Below, in pieces: positions 45,923-54,498 of a stretch of DNA of 64,000 nucleotides (positions are counted from its first letter, which is position 1; each line of letters begins with the position of its first letter). This DNA is from Halococcus morrhuae DSM 1307 (lineage in GTDB: Archaea; Halobacteriota; Halobacteria; Halobacteriales; Halococcaceae). The DNA lies in the NCBI RefSeq assembly GCF_000336695.1, contig NZ_AOMC01000054.1, positions 1 to 64,000 of the forward strand, given 5' to 3'. Both the position numbers and the translations under genes were made by a program. The notes beneath the pieces were generated by a model, which saw only the letters and a program-made list of their open reading frames with translations, did no database searches and was not told where the DNA came from.

Positions 45923-46315
45923 GTGAAGGCACGACATCTCGATCACGTGAACCTCCGCATTCCGGCCGACGGGGCCGACGCCGCACGGACGTTCTACGGC
46001 GACCGACTCGGTTTCGGTATCGAGGACACGCTCTACGAGACGGGCGAGAAACCCTTTCTCGATGCACGGCTGTCGGCGACCGCGGTCGTCCATCTCTGGC
46101 CGACCGACGAGTTCGAGCCACCGACGGCGACGAACTTCAACCATTTCTGCGTCGTCGTCGAGGAATCGGTCGAGACGATCAGGGAGCGCCTCGACGAGAA
46201 GGGCATCGAGATCGACGACGAACTCGCCGCGCCGCGCGGGGCGACCGGCGAGGCCCCGTCGATCTACGTCGTCGATCCGTTCGGCTATCGGATCGAACTG
46301 AAAGAACGCGTCTGA
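45923..46315 (+). CDS. VOC (glyoxalase/dioxygenase fold) protein
   Basis: A 130-residue protein with two beta-alpha-beta-beta-beta modules: KARHLDHVNLRIPADG with first-ligand His7-type, and NHFCVVVEES then a closing YVVDPFGYRIEL with Glu. The metal-binding His/Glu set fits a VOC enzyme; substrate unknown. The start is GTG at 45923. It shares its upstream region with the divergent pdh operon. Confidence 0.85.
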   Translation: MKARHLDHVNLRIPADGADAARTFYGDRLGFGIEDTLYETGEKPFLDARLSATAVVHLWPTDEFEPPTATNFNHFCVVVEESVETIRERLDEKGIEIDDELAAPRGATGEAPSIYVVDPFGYRIELKERV

Positions 46316-46344
46316 GCGACGATTCGGGCTCGCTCGAACCCCGA

Positions 46345-47283
46345 TCAGACCGACTGCGAGGCCGCCCGCGCCGACCGCCGCGCCCCCTCGACCGACTGTC
46401 CCTCCCGCAACACGGCCTCGACGAACAGCTCGCCGGCCTTGTACGACGAGCGGACCATCGGCCCGCTGGCACAGTAGAGAAAGCCCAACTCCTCCTCGGC
46501 GACCGTCCGCCACGTCTCGAACTTGTCGGGATGCACGTAGGAGGAGACGTCGAGATGCGAACGCGAGGGCTGGAGATACTGGCCGAGCGTCACGATGTCG
46601 ACGTCGGCCTCCCTGAGATCGGAGAGCGTGCGATAGACCTCGTGGTCGTACTCGCCGACGCCGAGCATGATCGAGGTCTTGGTGTGGATCTCGGACTCGC
46701 GTTCGACCTGTTCGAGCACCGAGAGCGACTGTGCGTAGTTTGCCCGCCGATCGCGGATGGGCCACTGGAGCCGTTCGACGGTCTCGATGTTGTGAGCGAT
46801 CACGTCGGGACCGGCGTCGATGATCTCCCGGACGAGCTCGGGTTCGCCCTGGAAGTCGGGGATCAGCACTTCGACGAGGATCGAGGGGTCGCGCTCCTTG
46901 ATCGCCCTGATCGTGCGGGCGAAGTGGGCGGCCCCGTAGTCGTCGAGATCGTCGCGGTCCACGCTCGTCAGGACGACGTACTCCAGACCGATCTCGGCGA
47001 CCGCGTCGGCGACGTTCGCGGGTTCGTCGGGATCGAGCGCGCTCATCCCGCCGGTCTCGACGTCACAGAAGTTACAGCCGCGTGAGCAACGCTCGCCCAT
47101 CAGCATGAACGTCGCGGTGCCCGGCCCGTCCCGCCCGGACCAGCACTCGCCCATGTTCGGGCAGTTGGCCTCCTCGCAGACGGTGTGGAGGTCGCGCTCG
47201 CGGAGTGTCGCCTTGATCTCGGTGAACTGCTCGCCCGACGGCGGGCGGCTCTTCAGCCACGCCGGTTTGCGCGCCCGACTCAT
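46345..47283 (-). CDS. lipA: Lipoyl synthase
   Basis: A 312-residue radical SAM enzyme with both iron-sulfur sites: auxiliary C36, C41, C47 and the radical SAM C66, C70, C73 (CSRGCNFC). It inserts two sulfurs into an octanoyl chain on E2. The ATG at 47281-47283 is chosen over an upstream start that would add an odd 39-residue leader. A lipoyl/octanoyl transferase is not in the window, but the E2 substrate gene is 3 kb away. Confidence 0.95.
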   Translation of the reverse strand: MSRARKPAWLKSRPPSGEQFTEIKATLRERDLHTVCEEANCPNMGECWSGRDGPGTATFMLMGERCSRGCNFCDVETGGMSALDPDEPANVADAVAEIGLEYVVLTSVDRDDLDDYGAAHFARTIRAIKERDPSILVEVLIPDFQGEPELVREIIDAGPDVIAHNIETVERLQWPIRDRRANYAQSLSVLEQVERESEIHTKTSIMLGVGEYDHEVYRTLSDLREADVDIVTLGQYLQPSRSHLDVSSYVHPDKFETWRTVAEEELGFLYCASGPMVRSSYKAGELFVEAVLREGQSVEGARRSARAASQSV

Positions 47284-47350
47284 ACCGCCCGTCGGGGGTC
47301 GCCCGGCAAAAGCGTGCGGTTCGTCGGGTGCGGAGTCGACACGACCAGTA

Positions 47351-47358
47351 CGATTAAG
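47351..47358 (+). promoter_or_regulatory. TATA box of the CBS gene
   Basis: CGATTAAG about 30-37 bases before the ATG at 47388. Motif and spacing only. Confidence 0.4.
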
Positions 47359-47387
47359 TTGTGGGAACGATACCGCTACACACGACA

Positions 47388-47819
47388 ATGAAAGACACAC
47401 CCGTGAACGACGTCATGACGACGCCGGTCCGGACGGTCACCGGCGAGACGACGATCGCGGTGGCTGCTCGCGCGCTCACCGACCAGGGGATCGGCTCGCT
47501 GATCGTCGGCGAAGAACGCATCGAAGGGATCGTCACCGAGACGGACGTCGTCGGCAGCGTCGCCGAGGGGCTCGACCCGACCGCAACGGCGGTCGCCGAA
47601 CTGATGTCCGATCCGGTCGTCACCATCCGTCCGACCGACAGCGTGGGCGATGCGGGCGAGCGCATGGGGCAGAACACGGTCAAGAAACTGCCCGTGACCG
47701 AAGACGGCGAACCCGTCGGCATCGTCACGACCACCGATCTCGCACATTTCCTCCCCCAACAGCGCGTCGGCATGTCCGTCCAACCCGAGCCCGACGTGGA
47801 CAAGGGCGAATACGAGTGA
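47388..47819 (+). CDS. Tandem CBS-domain protein
   Basis: A 143-residue protein with two CBS motifs: DVMTTPVRTVTGETTIAVAA (residue 6 on) and ELMSDPVVTIRPTDSVGDAG (about 73 on), each followed by GIVTETD and GIVTTTD strands. CBS pairs bind AMP, ATP or S-adenosyl groups and regulate partners; none is fused here. The function is uncertain. Confidence 0.9.
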   Translation: MKDTPVNDVMTTPVRTVTGETTIAVAARALTDQGIGSLIVGEERIEGIVTETDVVGSVAEGLDPTATAVAELMSDPVVTIRPTDSVGDAGERMGQNTVKKLPVTEDGEPVGIVTTTDLAHFLPQQRVGMSVQPEPDVDKGEYE

Positions 47820-47987
47820 GACTTCGTCGTGACGCCGGAGCCGGCGTGTTCTTGCACGTCGGCACTCCCGCGCTCTTTTGGCTATCCTCCCATCACGAGA
47901 TCACTGGCAGCACACTCCTGTCGGCGAGCGCGTTGCCGCCCACTATGCCGGGAACATCCTGATTACGCCAGCGACGGTAGTGGTCCC

Positions 47988-48437
47988 ATGAGCACGGTGA
48001 GTACGGGTCGACTCCGTCGGGGTTGGGAGTATTACCGGCGGTACACGCAGCAGCGGACGGGGATCCACGCGGCGGCGACGGCGGCGCTCACCGGACTCGG
48101 GCTGCTCGCGTACTTCGAGCGGTGGTTCGTCGCGGTCGCCATCGTCGCCTATCTCCTCCCGCCGATCTATCTCTATCTCACCGGTGACGATCTCTCCGAG
48201 CACGGTCAGTCCCCGGACGATCGCTCGGGCCGACCGGCCGCGACCGGAACCAGCGATATCGATAGCGATGCCGACAGTATCGACAGGGACAGCGATTCCG
48301 ACGGCATCGACACCGACAGCGATTCGGATGGACACGACACCGATACCGACGGATACGACGGCGATATGGATGCGGACGGGGTCGACGCTGACGCCGATGC
48401 GGACGGAGTCGATACCGACTCGGACTCAGACGGCTAG
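47988..48437 (+). CDS. Membrane protein with Asp-Ser-Gly repetitive tail
   Basis: A 149-residue protein. Residues 1-24 are basic, two hydrophobic segments lie at about 25-43 and 46-66, and residues 90-149 are almost only Asp, Ser, Gly, Thr, Ala and Ile/Val in short repeats (SDSDG, DTDSDSDG). The tail is strongly acidic, predicted disordered, and encoded by near-repeats (48255-48434). The tail may be cytoplasmic or external; topology is not clear. I do not recognise a family. Confidence 0.7.
   Translation: MSTVSTGRLRRGWEYYRRYTQQRTGIHAAATAALTGLGLLAYFERWFVAVAIVAYLLPPIYLYLTGDDLSEHGQSPDDRSGRPAATGTSDIDSDADSIDRDSDSDGIDTDSDSDGHDTDTDGYDGDMDADGVDADADADGVDTDSDSDG
48255..48434 (+). repeat. Short imperfect coding repeats (Asp/Ser tail)
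   Basis: Repeating 6-12 base units of the GATTCGGA(T/C)/GACACCGAC kind encode the acidic tail. Likely to vary in copy number between strains. Confidence 0.6.
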
Positions 48438-48634
48438 CGAGCCGCCGCTGCGCGCCATGCGGGCGTAAGGAAACGCCTTTGGCCGCTCCAGCCACAGACC
48501 AACGCACGTGACTCCCGTCGCCTCATTTCGCCCGCGACGCTCCCGTCCGACCCGATGGGGGCGACGCTCGTGAACGCCGTCGTCTCGCTCCGCTCGCGAC
48601 GTGCTCGTGGGGATCGTTACCGGGACCAGCCCTC

Positions 48635-50959
48635 ATGAACGTCGCCGAGGCGGTCCCCGAGTTCGCCGACGCGTTCGCCTTCGAGGAGTTCAACCGAATG
48701 CAGCGCGAGGCGCTGCCGGCGATTATGAATCGCGACGAGAACGTCGTCGCCAGCGCCCCCACCGCGAGCGGGAAGACCGCCCTCGCCGAACTCGCCATCT
48801 GCAAGTGTCTCGCCGCGGACGGCACGTCGCTGTTCATCGCGCCGCTGCGCGCGCTCACCAACGAGAAGGAAAGCGAGTGGGAGCGATTCGAGGATCTGGG
48901 CTACTCGGTCTACGTCGTCACTGGCGAGCGTGACCTGAACCCACGCCGTGCCGAGCGCGCCGACATTCTGGTGATGACGCCCGAGAAGGTGGACTCGGCC
49001 ACGCGAAAACACGACTCGCCCCGGTACGAGTTCATCACCGACGTGGGCTGCTGTGTCATCGACGAGGTCCACCTGCTCGATTCGGAAAACCGGGGGAGCG
49101 TGCTCGAAGTCACCATCTCCCGGCTCCGACGGCTCGCGGCCCCGCGCGTCGTCGCACTCTCGGCGACGATGCCCAATGTGAATGAAGTCGCCGACTGGCT
49201 CGACGCCGTTCCCGAAACGACCTTCGATTTCGGCCAGGAGTATCGACCCGTCGATCTCGAATCCGGCGTCCGGACCTACACACACGGCGAGAACGCCTTC
49301 GCCGACAAATACCGCCGACTGTATCGCGCGCTCGATCTGGCCGAGGAGCATATCCGTGAGGACGGCCAGGCGTTGGTCTTCGTCGCCTCCCGGCAGGACA
49401 CCGTTCGGGCTGCCGAGAAGGCCCGCGACGAACTCGCCTCGCGGGACGTCCCGATGGGTGCGCGCGGCGATTACGATTTTCATACCGAAACGCAGGTGCT
49501 CGAAAACCAGACGCTCCGGAAATCGGCGCTCGACGGCGTCGCCTTCCATCACGCCGGACTGTCGAAATCCGACAAGGACCACGTCGAGCAGTGGTTCCGT
49601 GAGGGGAAGATACAGCTCCTCTTTTCGACTTCGACGCTCGCGTGGGGTGTCAACCTGCCCGCACGGTGTGTCGTGATCCGTGACACTAAATACCACGACC
49701 CCCTGGAGGGCGAGGTCGACATGAGCCCGCTCGACGTGCTCCAGATGCTCGGGCGCGCGGGCCGGCCGGGCTACGACGACGCGGGTTACGCCTACGTGGT
49801 CTGTGACGGCAGCGACGCCGAGAAATACCGAAAACTGCTCCGCGACGGGACGGAGATCAACTCCCATCTCACGGCCGATCTCGACACACATCTCAACGCC
49901 GAGATCGCGATGGGCACCATCGACGACGTGCCCGACGTGATGGAGTGGCTCGAAACGACGTTCGCGTTCGTCCGTGCCCGCAGTGCCGACGAGGGTGCGG
50001 TCGCGGCGCTCAGGGAACGCGTCCGTGAAGCGCTCTCGACGCTCGACGATCGGGGGTTCGTCGCCATCGAGGGCGACACCGTCTCGGCCACCCCGCTCGG
50101 CACGCTCGCGTCGGCGTACTACCTCAGACTGCCGACCGCCCACCGCTTTCACGACCTCGCCGGCACCGACCCGACGACGAGCGCCCTCCTCGATGCGGTC
50201 GCTCGAAGCGCGGAGTTCGACAGCGTGAACGCCCGCCGCGCCGAGCGCGACGCCATCGAGAGCGTGCTCGATGGCCACGGCGATCTCGATCCAGGCAGAC
50301 GAAAGGTGCTGGCCATTCTCGCGTCGAGCACGCGCGCGGCGACGCCGAGCGAGCTCCAGAGCGACGCGTGGGTCATCCGCCAGAACGCCGTGCGCCTGCT
50401 CGCCGCGCTGCGGGCCTTCCTCGATCGCTTCGGCTCGGAGTGGGAGGCCAATCGCGCGCGTCGCGCGGCCGCGCGTGTCGAGAACGGGGTGGGCGAGGAG
50501 TCGGTCGCGCTCACCGCCATCGACGGCGTCGGCCCGGGCAGAGCGAGCAAACTCGCCGGCGAGGGGATCGAAACGCCCGCCGCCGTCGTCGAATCGGGTG
50601 TCGAGGAGCTCGTCGCCGTCGGTCTCACGGAGGGCGTCGCCGAGCGGGTCGTCGAGAGTGCACACGACCTTCCCGTACTATCGATCGATTGGGGTTCGTT
50701 CCCCGAACGGATCGCGCGCGGCGAGAACGAACTGTGCGAGGTGACGATCGAGAACGACGGTGACGGCGCGCGCGCCGGGATCCGCGTCTCGGTCAACGAC
50801 ACCGAGATGACGGCGACGAGTTCGTTTTTGGGATCGGAGACCGTGCCGGCCCCGGTCTTCGGCGGTGAGCCGGACACGCTCAAGTTTACCGTCGAAATCG
50901 TCTTCCCGGATCTGCCGCTGGCACCGATTACCGAGACGAGAACCGTCTGGGTCGACTGA
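48635..50959 (+). CDS. hel308: ATP-dependent DNA helicase Hel308
   Basis: A 774-residue superfamily 2 helicase. Q-motif FNRMQREAL, Walker A APTASGKT (41-48), DEVH box (143-146), SAT, and motif VI QMLGRAGRPGYD are present. A ratchet/winged-helix part and a helix-hairpin-helix (AIDGVGPGRASKLAGEGIE, about 628-660) follow. Hel308 unwinds lagging strands at stalled forks. Residues about 690-774 are an extra beta-rich extension (VTIENDGDGARAG) not typical of characterised archaeal Hel308. The ATG at 48635 starts MNVAEAVPEFADAFAFEEF. Confidence 0.94.
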   Translation: MNVAEAVPEFADAFAFEEFNRMQREALPAIMNRDENVVASAPTASGKTALAELAICKCLAADGTSLFIAPLRALTNEKESEWERFEDLGYSVYVVTGERDLNPRRAERADILVMTPEKVDSATRKHDSPRYEFITDVGCCVIDEVHLLDSENRGSVLEVTISRLRRLAAPRVVALSATMPNVNEVADWLDAVPETTFDFGQEYRPVDLESGVRTYTHGENAFADKYRRLYRALDLAEEHIREDGQALVFVASRQDTVRAAEKARDELASRDVPMGARGDYDFHTETQVLENQTLRKSALDGVAFHHAGLSKSDKDHVEQWFREGKIQLLFSTSTLAWGVNLPARCVVIRDTKYHDPLEGEVDMSPLDVLQMLGRAGRPGYDDAGYAYVVCDGSDAEKYRKLLRDGTEINSHLTADLDTHLNAEIAMGTIDDVPDVMEWLETTFAFVRARSADEGAVAALRERVREALSTLDDRGFVAIEGDTVSATPLGTLASAYYLRLPTAHRFHDLAGTDPTTSALLDAVARSAEFDSVNARRAERDAIESVLDGHGDLDPGRRKVLAILASSTRAATPSELQSDAWVIRQNAVRLLAALRAFLDRFGSEWEANRARRAAARVENGVGEESVALTAIDGVGPGRASKLAGEGIETPAAVVESGVEELVAVGLTEGVAERVVESAHDLPVLSIDWGSFPERIARGENELCEVTIENDGDGARAGIRVSVNDTEMTATSSFLGSETVPAPVFGGEPDTLKFTVEIVFPDLPLAPITETRTVWVD

Positions 50960-51017
50960 GACTCCTCTTTCAGCGGCGGGCCATAGGTTCAACTACGAAG
51001 CCGCGGCCAGCCGCCCC

Positions 51018-51746
51018 ATGGATGCCATCCGGGTCTTCGCCGGCGACTGCACCATCACCGAGGACGACGAGCGCGAACAGCGCGGCGACGTCGTTGTGGT
51101 GATCAAACCCGACGACACCGTGCTGGTCCACGATCGTGACGGCTACCAGCCAGCGGCGTGGCTCACCCGTCCCGAGACGCTCAGCTACGAGGGGACGAGC
51201 GGCGGGACGTTCTCGCTGACCGCCACCGATGGCGAGTCATCTCTCCACGTCGTCACCAACGAGGAGCACGGAATCGCGCGCTATCCTGCCTCCGCCGCCG
51301 GCGCTCCCGTGGGCGACTGCCCCGACTGCGAGGGCGCGCTCGTCCGCACGAAGGGTGCGGTGACGTGTCTCGACTGTGAGGTGCGCTACGGGCTGCCGGC
51401 GGGCGCGGACGTGCTCGATCGGGCCTGTCGCGACTGCGGGCTGCCGACGATGGTCGCCGAGCGCGGGCGCGCGTTCACGCTCTGCATCGACCGCGAGTGC
51501 GAGTCACTCGACGACCGAGTGAACGAAGCGTTCGATCACGAGTGGGGCTGTCCGGACTGCGACGGCGATCTCCGCGTCATCCGCAACGGTCAACTCCTCG
51601 CCGGCTGCGAGAACTATCCCGACTGTGAGACCGCGTTTTCGATCCCGTCCGGAACCGTCGACGGCGATTGTGAGTGTGGGCTGCCGGCGTTCGATACGAG
51701 TAGTGGACGACGCTGTCTCGACGCGACCTGTGAGCGCGCTGGCTGA
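51018..51746 (+). CDS. NucS N-terminal-like domain fused to topoisomerase-type zinc ribbons
   Basis: A 242-residue protein. The N-terminus (MDAIRVFAGDCTITEDD, then GDVVVVIKPDDTVLVHDR and GYQPAAWL) resembles the dimerisation/DNA-binding domain of the mismatch nuclease NucS/EndoMS. The nuclease domain is absent. The rest holds three cysteine-rich units (CPDCEGALV..CLDC at about 95-115, CRDCGLPTM..CIDREC about 135-155, CPDCDGDLRV..CENYPDCETAF) like topoisomerase I C4 zinc ribbons. It is probably a DNA-binding accessory factor. It lies between hel308 and endA. Confidence 0.75.
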   Translation: MDAIRVFAGDCTITEDDEREQRGDVVVVIKPDDTVLVHDRDGYQPAAWLTRPETLSYEGTSGGTFSLTATDGESSLHVVTNEEHGIARYPASAAGAPVGDCPDCEGALVRTKGAVTCLDCEVRYGLPAGADVLDRACRDCGLPTMVAERGRAFTLCIDRECESLDDRVNEAFDHEWGCPDCDGDLRVIRNGQLLAGCENYPDCETAFSIPSGTVDGDCECGLPAFDTSSGRRCLDATCERAG

Positions 51747-51818
51747 CCCGCTTCGATTTCCACTGGAGGCACCACGGCCGACCGCAGGCGACTTGTCGTC
51801 GCGCGACCCGCTGTCGCT

Positions 51819-52844
51819 ATGGAAGGCACGCTCGACGGCGGCGTCGTCCGGGTCGGCGGCGACGCGCGCCAGCGGTTCTACGACTCCAGTGGCTACGGTC
51901 GGCCCGACGGGGCGGGCGTCGTGCTCGCGCCGGTCGAGGCCGCCCACCTGCTCTTTCGCGACGATCTCGACGCGGTCGACGGGATGGATCTCGGGAAATT
52001 TCTCGCCGCGACCGACTGCGTGGTCCGCTTTCTGGTCTACAAGGACTTCCGCGAGCGTGGCTTCTACCTCTCGCCCGCGCGCGAGGGCTGGGTGGACGCC
52101 GACGATACACGAGCGGGTGCGGACCTCGTGGTCTACCCGCAGGGCAACGGGCCGTGGGACGACGAAATCGCCTACCGCGTGCGCGTCGTCGGCGAGCGCG
52201 CCGCAGTGTCGGCGAGCGATCTCGGGAGCGTGGTGCTCGCCGTCGTCGACGAGGAGAGCGAGATCACCTATCTCGATACCTCACGCCCCGAAATGGTGGG
52301 ACACACCGACTACGACCACCCGACCGGCATCGCCGCCGACCTGCTGGAGGATCGAACCGTGCTCTGGAATCCTCCGAAGGATCTCTACGAGCGGGCGTTC
52401 TACGGCCAGCGACTCGCCGGGCGTGGGGCCGAGGGTGGTCCGCTCCAGCTCTCGCTGGTCGAGACGGCCTTCCTCGCCCGAGAGGGAGTGCTGGACCTCG
52501 ACGGTGGAGCCGAAACGGTCGTCGAGCGCGGGCGAGCGGTCGAGGGCGAGCGGTTCGACCGTCGGCTGGCGGTCTACGCGACGCTCCGCTCCGAGGGACT
52601 CGTCCCCAAAACCGGGTTCAAGTTCGGCGCGGACTTCCGGACGTACGCGGACGTCGAGTCGGTCGAGAACCTCGGTCATTCGGAGTTCCTGGTGCGCGTG
52701 CTTCCCGCCGAATACGCCTTCGGTCCACGCGAGCTCTCACTCGACGTGCGGCTCGCCGGCGGGGTCCACAAGCGAATGGCTTTTGCGCTGACCGACACGA
52801 ACGGTGACATCGACTGGCTCGCCGTCGAGCGAATCACACCATGA
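51819..52844 (+). CDS. endA: tRNA-splicing endonuclease
   Basis: A 341-residue archaeal endonuclease of the duplicated, homodimeric (alpha2) form: residues 1-160 are a non-catalytic copy, and 170-341 the catalytic copy with triad Tyr276, His287 and Lys318. It cuts bulge-helix-bulge introns. Haloarchaeal tRNA-Trp and tRNA-Met genes carry such introns and the same nuclease processes the rRNA stems seen near 61.2 and 62.9 kb. The stop overlaps the trpS ATG by 4 bases. Confidence 0.94.
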   Translation: MEGTLDGGVVRVGGDARQRFYDSSGYGRPDGAGVVLAPVEAAHLLFRDDLDAVDGMDLGKFLAATDCVVRFLVYKDFRERGFYLSPAREGWVDADDTRAGADLVVYPQGNGPWDDEIAYRVRVVGERAAVSASDLGSVVLAVVDEESEITYLDTSRPEMVGHTDYDHPTGIAADLLEDRTVLWNPPKDLYERAFYGQRLAGRGAEGGPLQLSLVETAFLAREGVLDLDGGAETVVERGRAVEGERFDRRLAVYATLRSEGLVPKTGFKFGADFRTYADVESVENLGHSEFLVRVLPAEYAFGPRELSLDVRLAGGVHKRMAFALTDTNGDIDWLAVERITP

Positions 52845-54472
52845 CCGATCCACAGCCCACGGACGACCGACGAGCGCCGGACCAGCTACCCCGAACGGAT
52901 GGTGGCACAGCGACTGGAGCCGACGAGACGACGCTCGACCCGTGGGGATCGTCAACTGTTGCCGACTACCGCAAGCTCTTCGAGGAGTTCGGCATCGAGG
53001 AGTTCGACGACGTGCTCCCCGACGTGCCGAGCCCCCACTACCTGATGCGCCGCGGCGTCATCTTCGGCCATCGAGGGTACGATCGCGTCGCGCGCGCGAT
53101 GGCGAACGACGAGGAGTTCGCCGTGCTCTCGGGCTGGATGCCGACCGGCGATCCACACATCGGCCACAAGCTCGTCATCGACGAGATCGTCTGGCATCAA
53201 CAGCAGGGTGGCGACGCCTACGCGCTGATCGCCGACATGGAGGCCCACAGCGCCCGCGGGCTGTCCTGGGACGAGATCGCCCGCCACTCCCGGGAGTACC
53301 TGCTGAGTCTCATCGCGCTCGGGTTCGATCCCGAGGAAGGCGAGATCTATCGCCAATCGGACAACCGCCCGCTCCAGGATCTCGCCTTCGAGCTCGGCGC
53401 GCACGTCAACTTCTCTGAAATGCAGGCGCTCTACGGCTTCGACGGCGGGACCAACGTCTCGCACATGCAGAGCGTCGTCACCCAGATGGCGGACATCCTC
53501 TACCCACAGATCGACGAACCGAAACCCACGGTGATCCCGGTGGGGCCGGATCAGGACCCCCACGTCAGGCTCTCACGCGACCTCGCGGCCAGCATGCGCT
53601 ATTTCAAGGTCAGCGAAGCGTACGCGAGCTTCGAGACCGACAGCGAGGAGCGCGCGCTCATCGGCGAGGCGTACGACGCGCTCTCCGAGAGTACTGATGA
53701 TCCGGTTCGGTGCGATGAGGCTGCTGATTGGCTTTCTCCGGATATGACTCTCCTCTCGGACTACGGTACCAGTACTGGCGAAAACATCCTTGAACAGGCA
53801 GAGGACGAGGTCATCGAGAGCGCGGTCGAGAAACTCCGCGCCGCCGGCAAGGAACCGCTCCGCCCGCGAACCAGGTTCCTCGATCGCACCGCGACCGACG
53901 ACGCCTTCGAGGCACTCATCGAGGCAATCGAGGGTGAAAAGCGCGTCTACGAGGGTCACATCGACAGTTTCGAACTCTCGCGGGAGGACGCCGAATCGCT
54001 CGCGCGCGAGGTCGAACTCGATCACGGTGGCTACGGGTTCGTCGCCCCCTCCTCGATCTATCACCGGTTCATGACTGGCCTCACTGGTGGGAAGATGAGC
54101 TCCTCGGTGCCGGCGAGCCACATCAGCCTGCTCGACGACCCTGAGGAAGGCTACGAGAAAGTGAAATCAGCGACCACGGGTGGGCGCGAGACGGCCGAAA
54201 AACAGCGCGAACTCGGCGGTCGAGCCGACGAGTGTCCGGTCTACGAACTCTACAACTACCTGCTCGCGGCGGACGACGACGAGTTCGCGATCCGCGTCTA
54301 CGAGGAGTGCACGAACGGCGAGCGCCTCTGTGGGGGCTGTAAGGAGCAGGCTGCGGAGCTGATGCGCGAGTTCCTCGAAGACCATCAGGAAAAACGCGAG
54401 GAAGCGAAGGAAGTGCTGGACGGTCTCGACATCGATCTCGGCTTCGGTGCCGAAACCGAAGCGGCGAACTGA
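52841..54472 (+). CDS. trpS: Tryptophanyl-tRNA synthetase
   Basis: A 543-residue class I synthetase. HIGH is PHIGHKL, KMSKS is GGKMSSS. An acidic N-terminal extension (about 35 residues) and a haloarchaeal insertion are seen. Residues 284-311 are encoded by codons unlike the rest (AGT, ACT, GCT, CTT, TCT) and lie between two copies of AGTACTG exactly 81 bases apart. Co-location with endA is logical: haloarchaeal tRNA-Trp needs splicing. The ATG overlaps the endA stop. Confidence 0.95.
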   Translation: MTDPQPTDDRRAPDQLPRTDGGTATGADETTLDPWGSSTVADYRKLFEEFGIEEFDDVLPDVPSPHYLMRRGVIFGHRGYDRVARAMANDEEFAVLSGWMPTGDPHIGHKLVIDEIVWHQQQGGDAYALIADMEAHSARGLSWDEIARHSREYLLSLIALGFDPEEGEIYRQSDNRPLQDLAFELGAHVNFSEMQALYGFDGGTNVSHMQSVVTQMADILYPQIDEPKPTVIPVGPDQDPHVRLSRDLAASMRYFKVSEAYASFETDSEERALIGEAYDALSESTDDPVRCDEAADWLSPDMTLLSDYGTSTGENILEQAEDEVIESAVEKLRAAGKEPLRPRTRFLDRTATDDAFEALIEAIEGEKRVYEGHIDSFELSREDAESLAREVELDHGGYGFVAPSSIYHRFMTGLTGGKMSSSVPASHISLLDDPEEGYEKVKSATTGGRETAEKQRELGGRADECPVYELYNYLLAADDDEFAIRVYEECTNGERLCGGCKEQAAELMREFLEDHQEKREEAKEVLDGLDIDLGFGAETEAAN

Positions 54473-54498
54473 CTGCCTACTTCGGCCGATCCGCCCGC

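Noticed and set aside
48255-48434. Repeat region considered as CRISPR
   Set aside because: Units are 6-12 bases without spacers and all code for an acidic tail in one frame.
48617-50665. 682-codon open frame antisense to hel308
   Set aside because: Shadow of the helicase; no motif, and sense motifs are complete.
53690-53777. trpS patch considered as an intein
   Set aside because: Only 27 codons, with no Cys/Ser-His-Asn splicing motifs.
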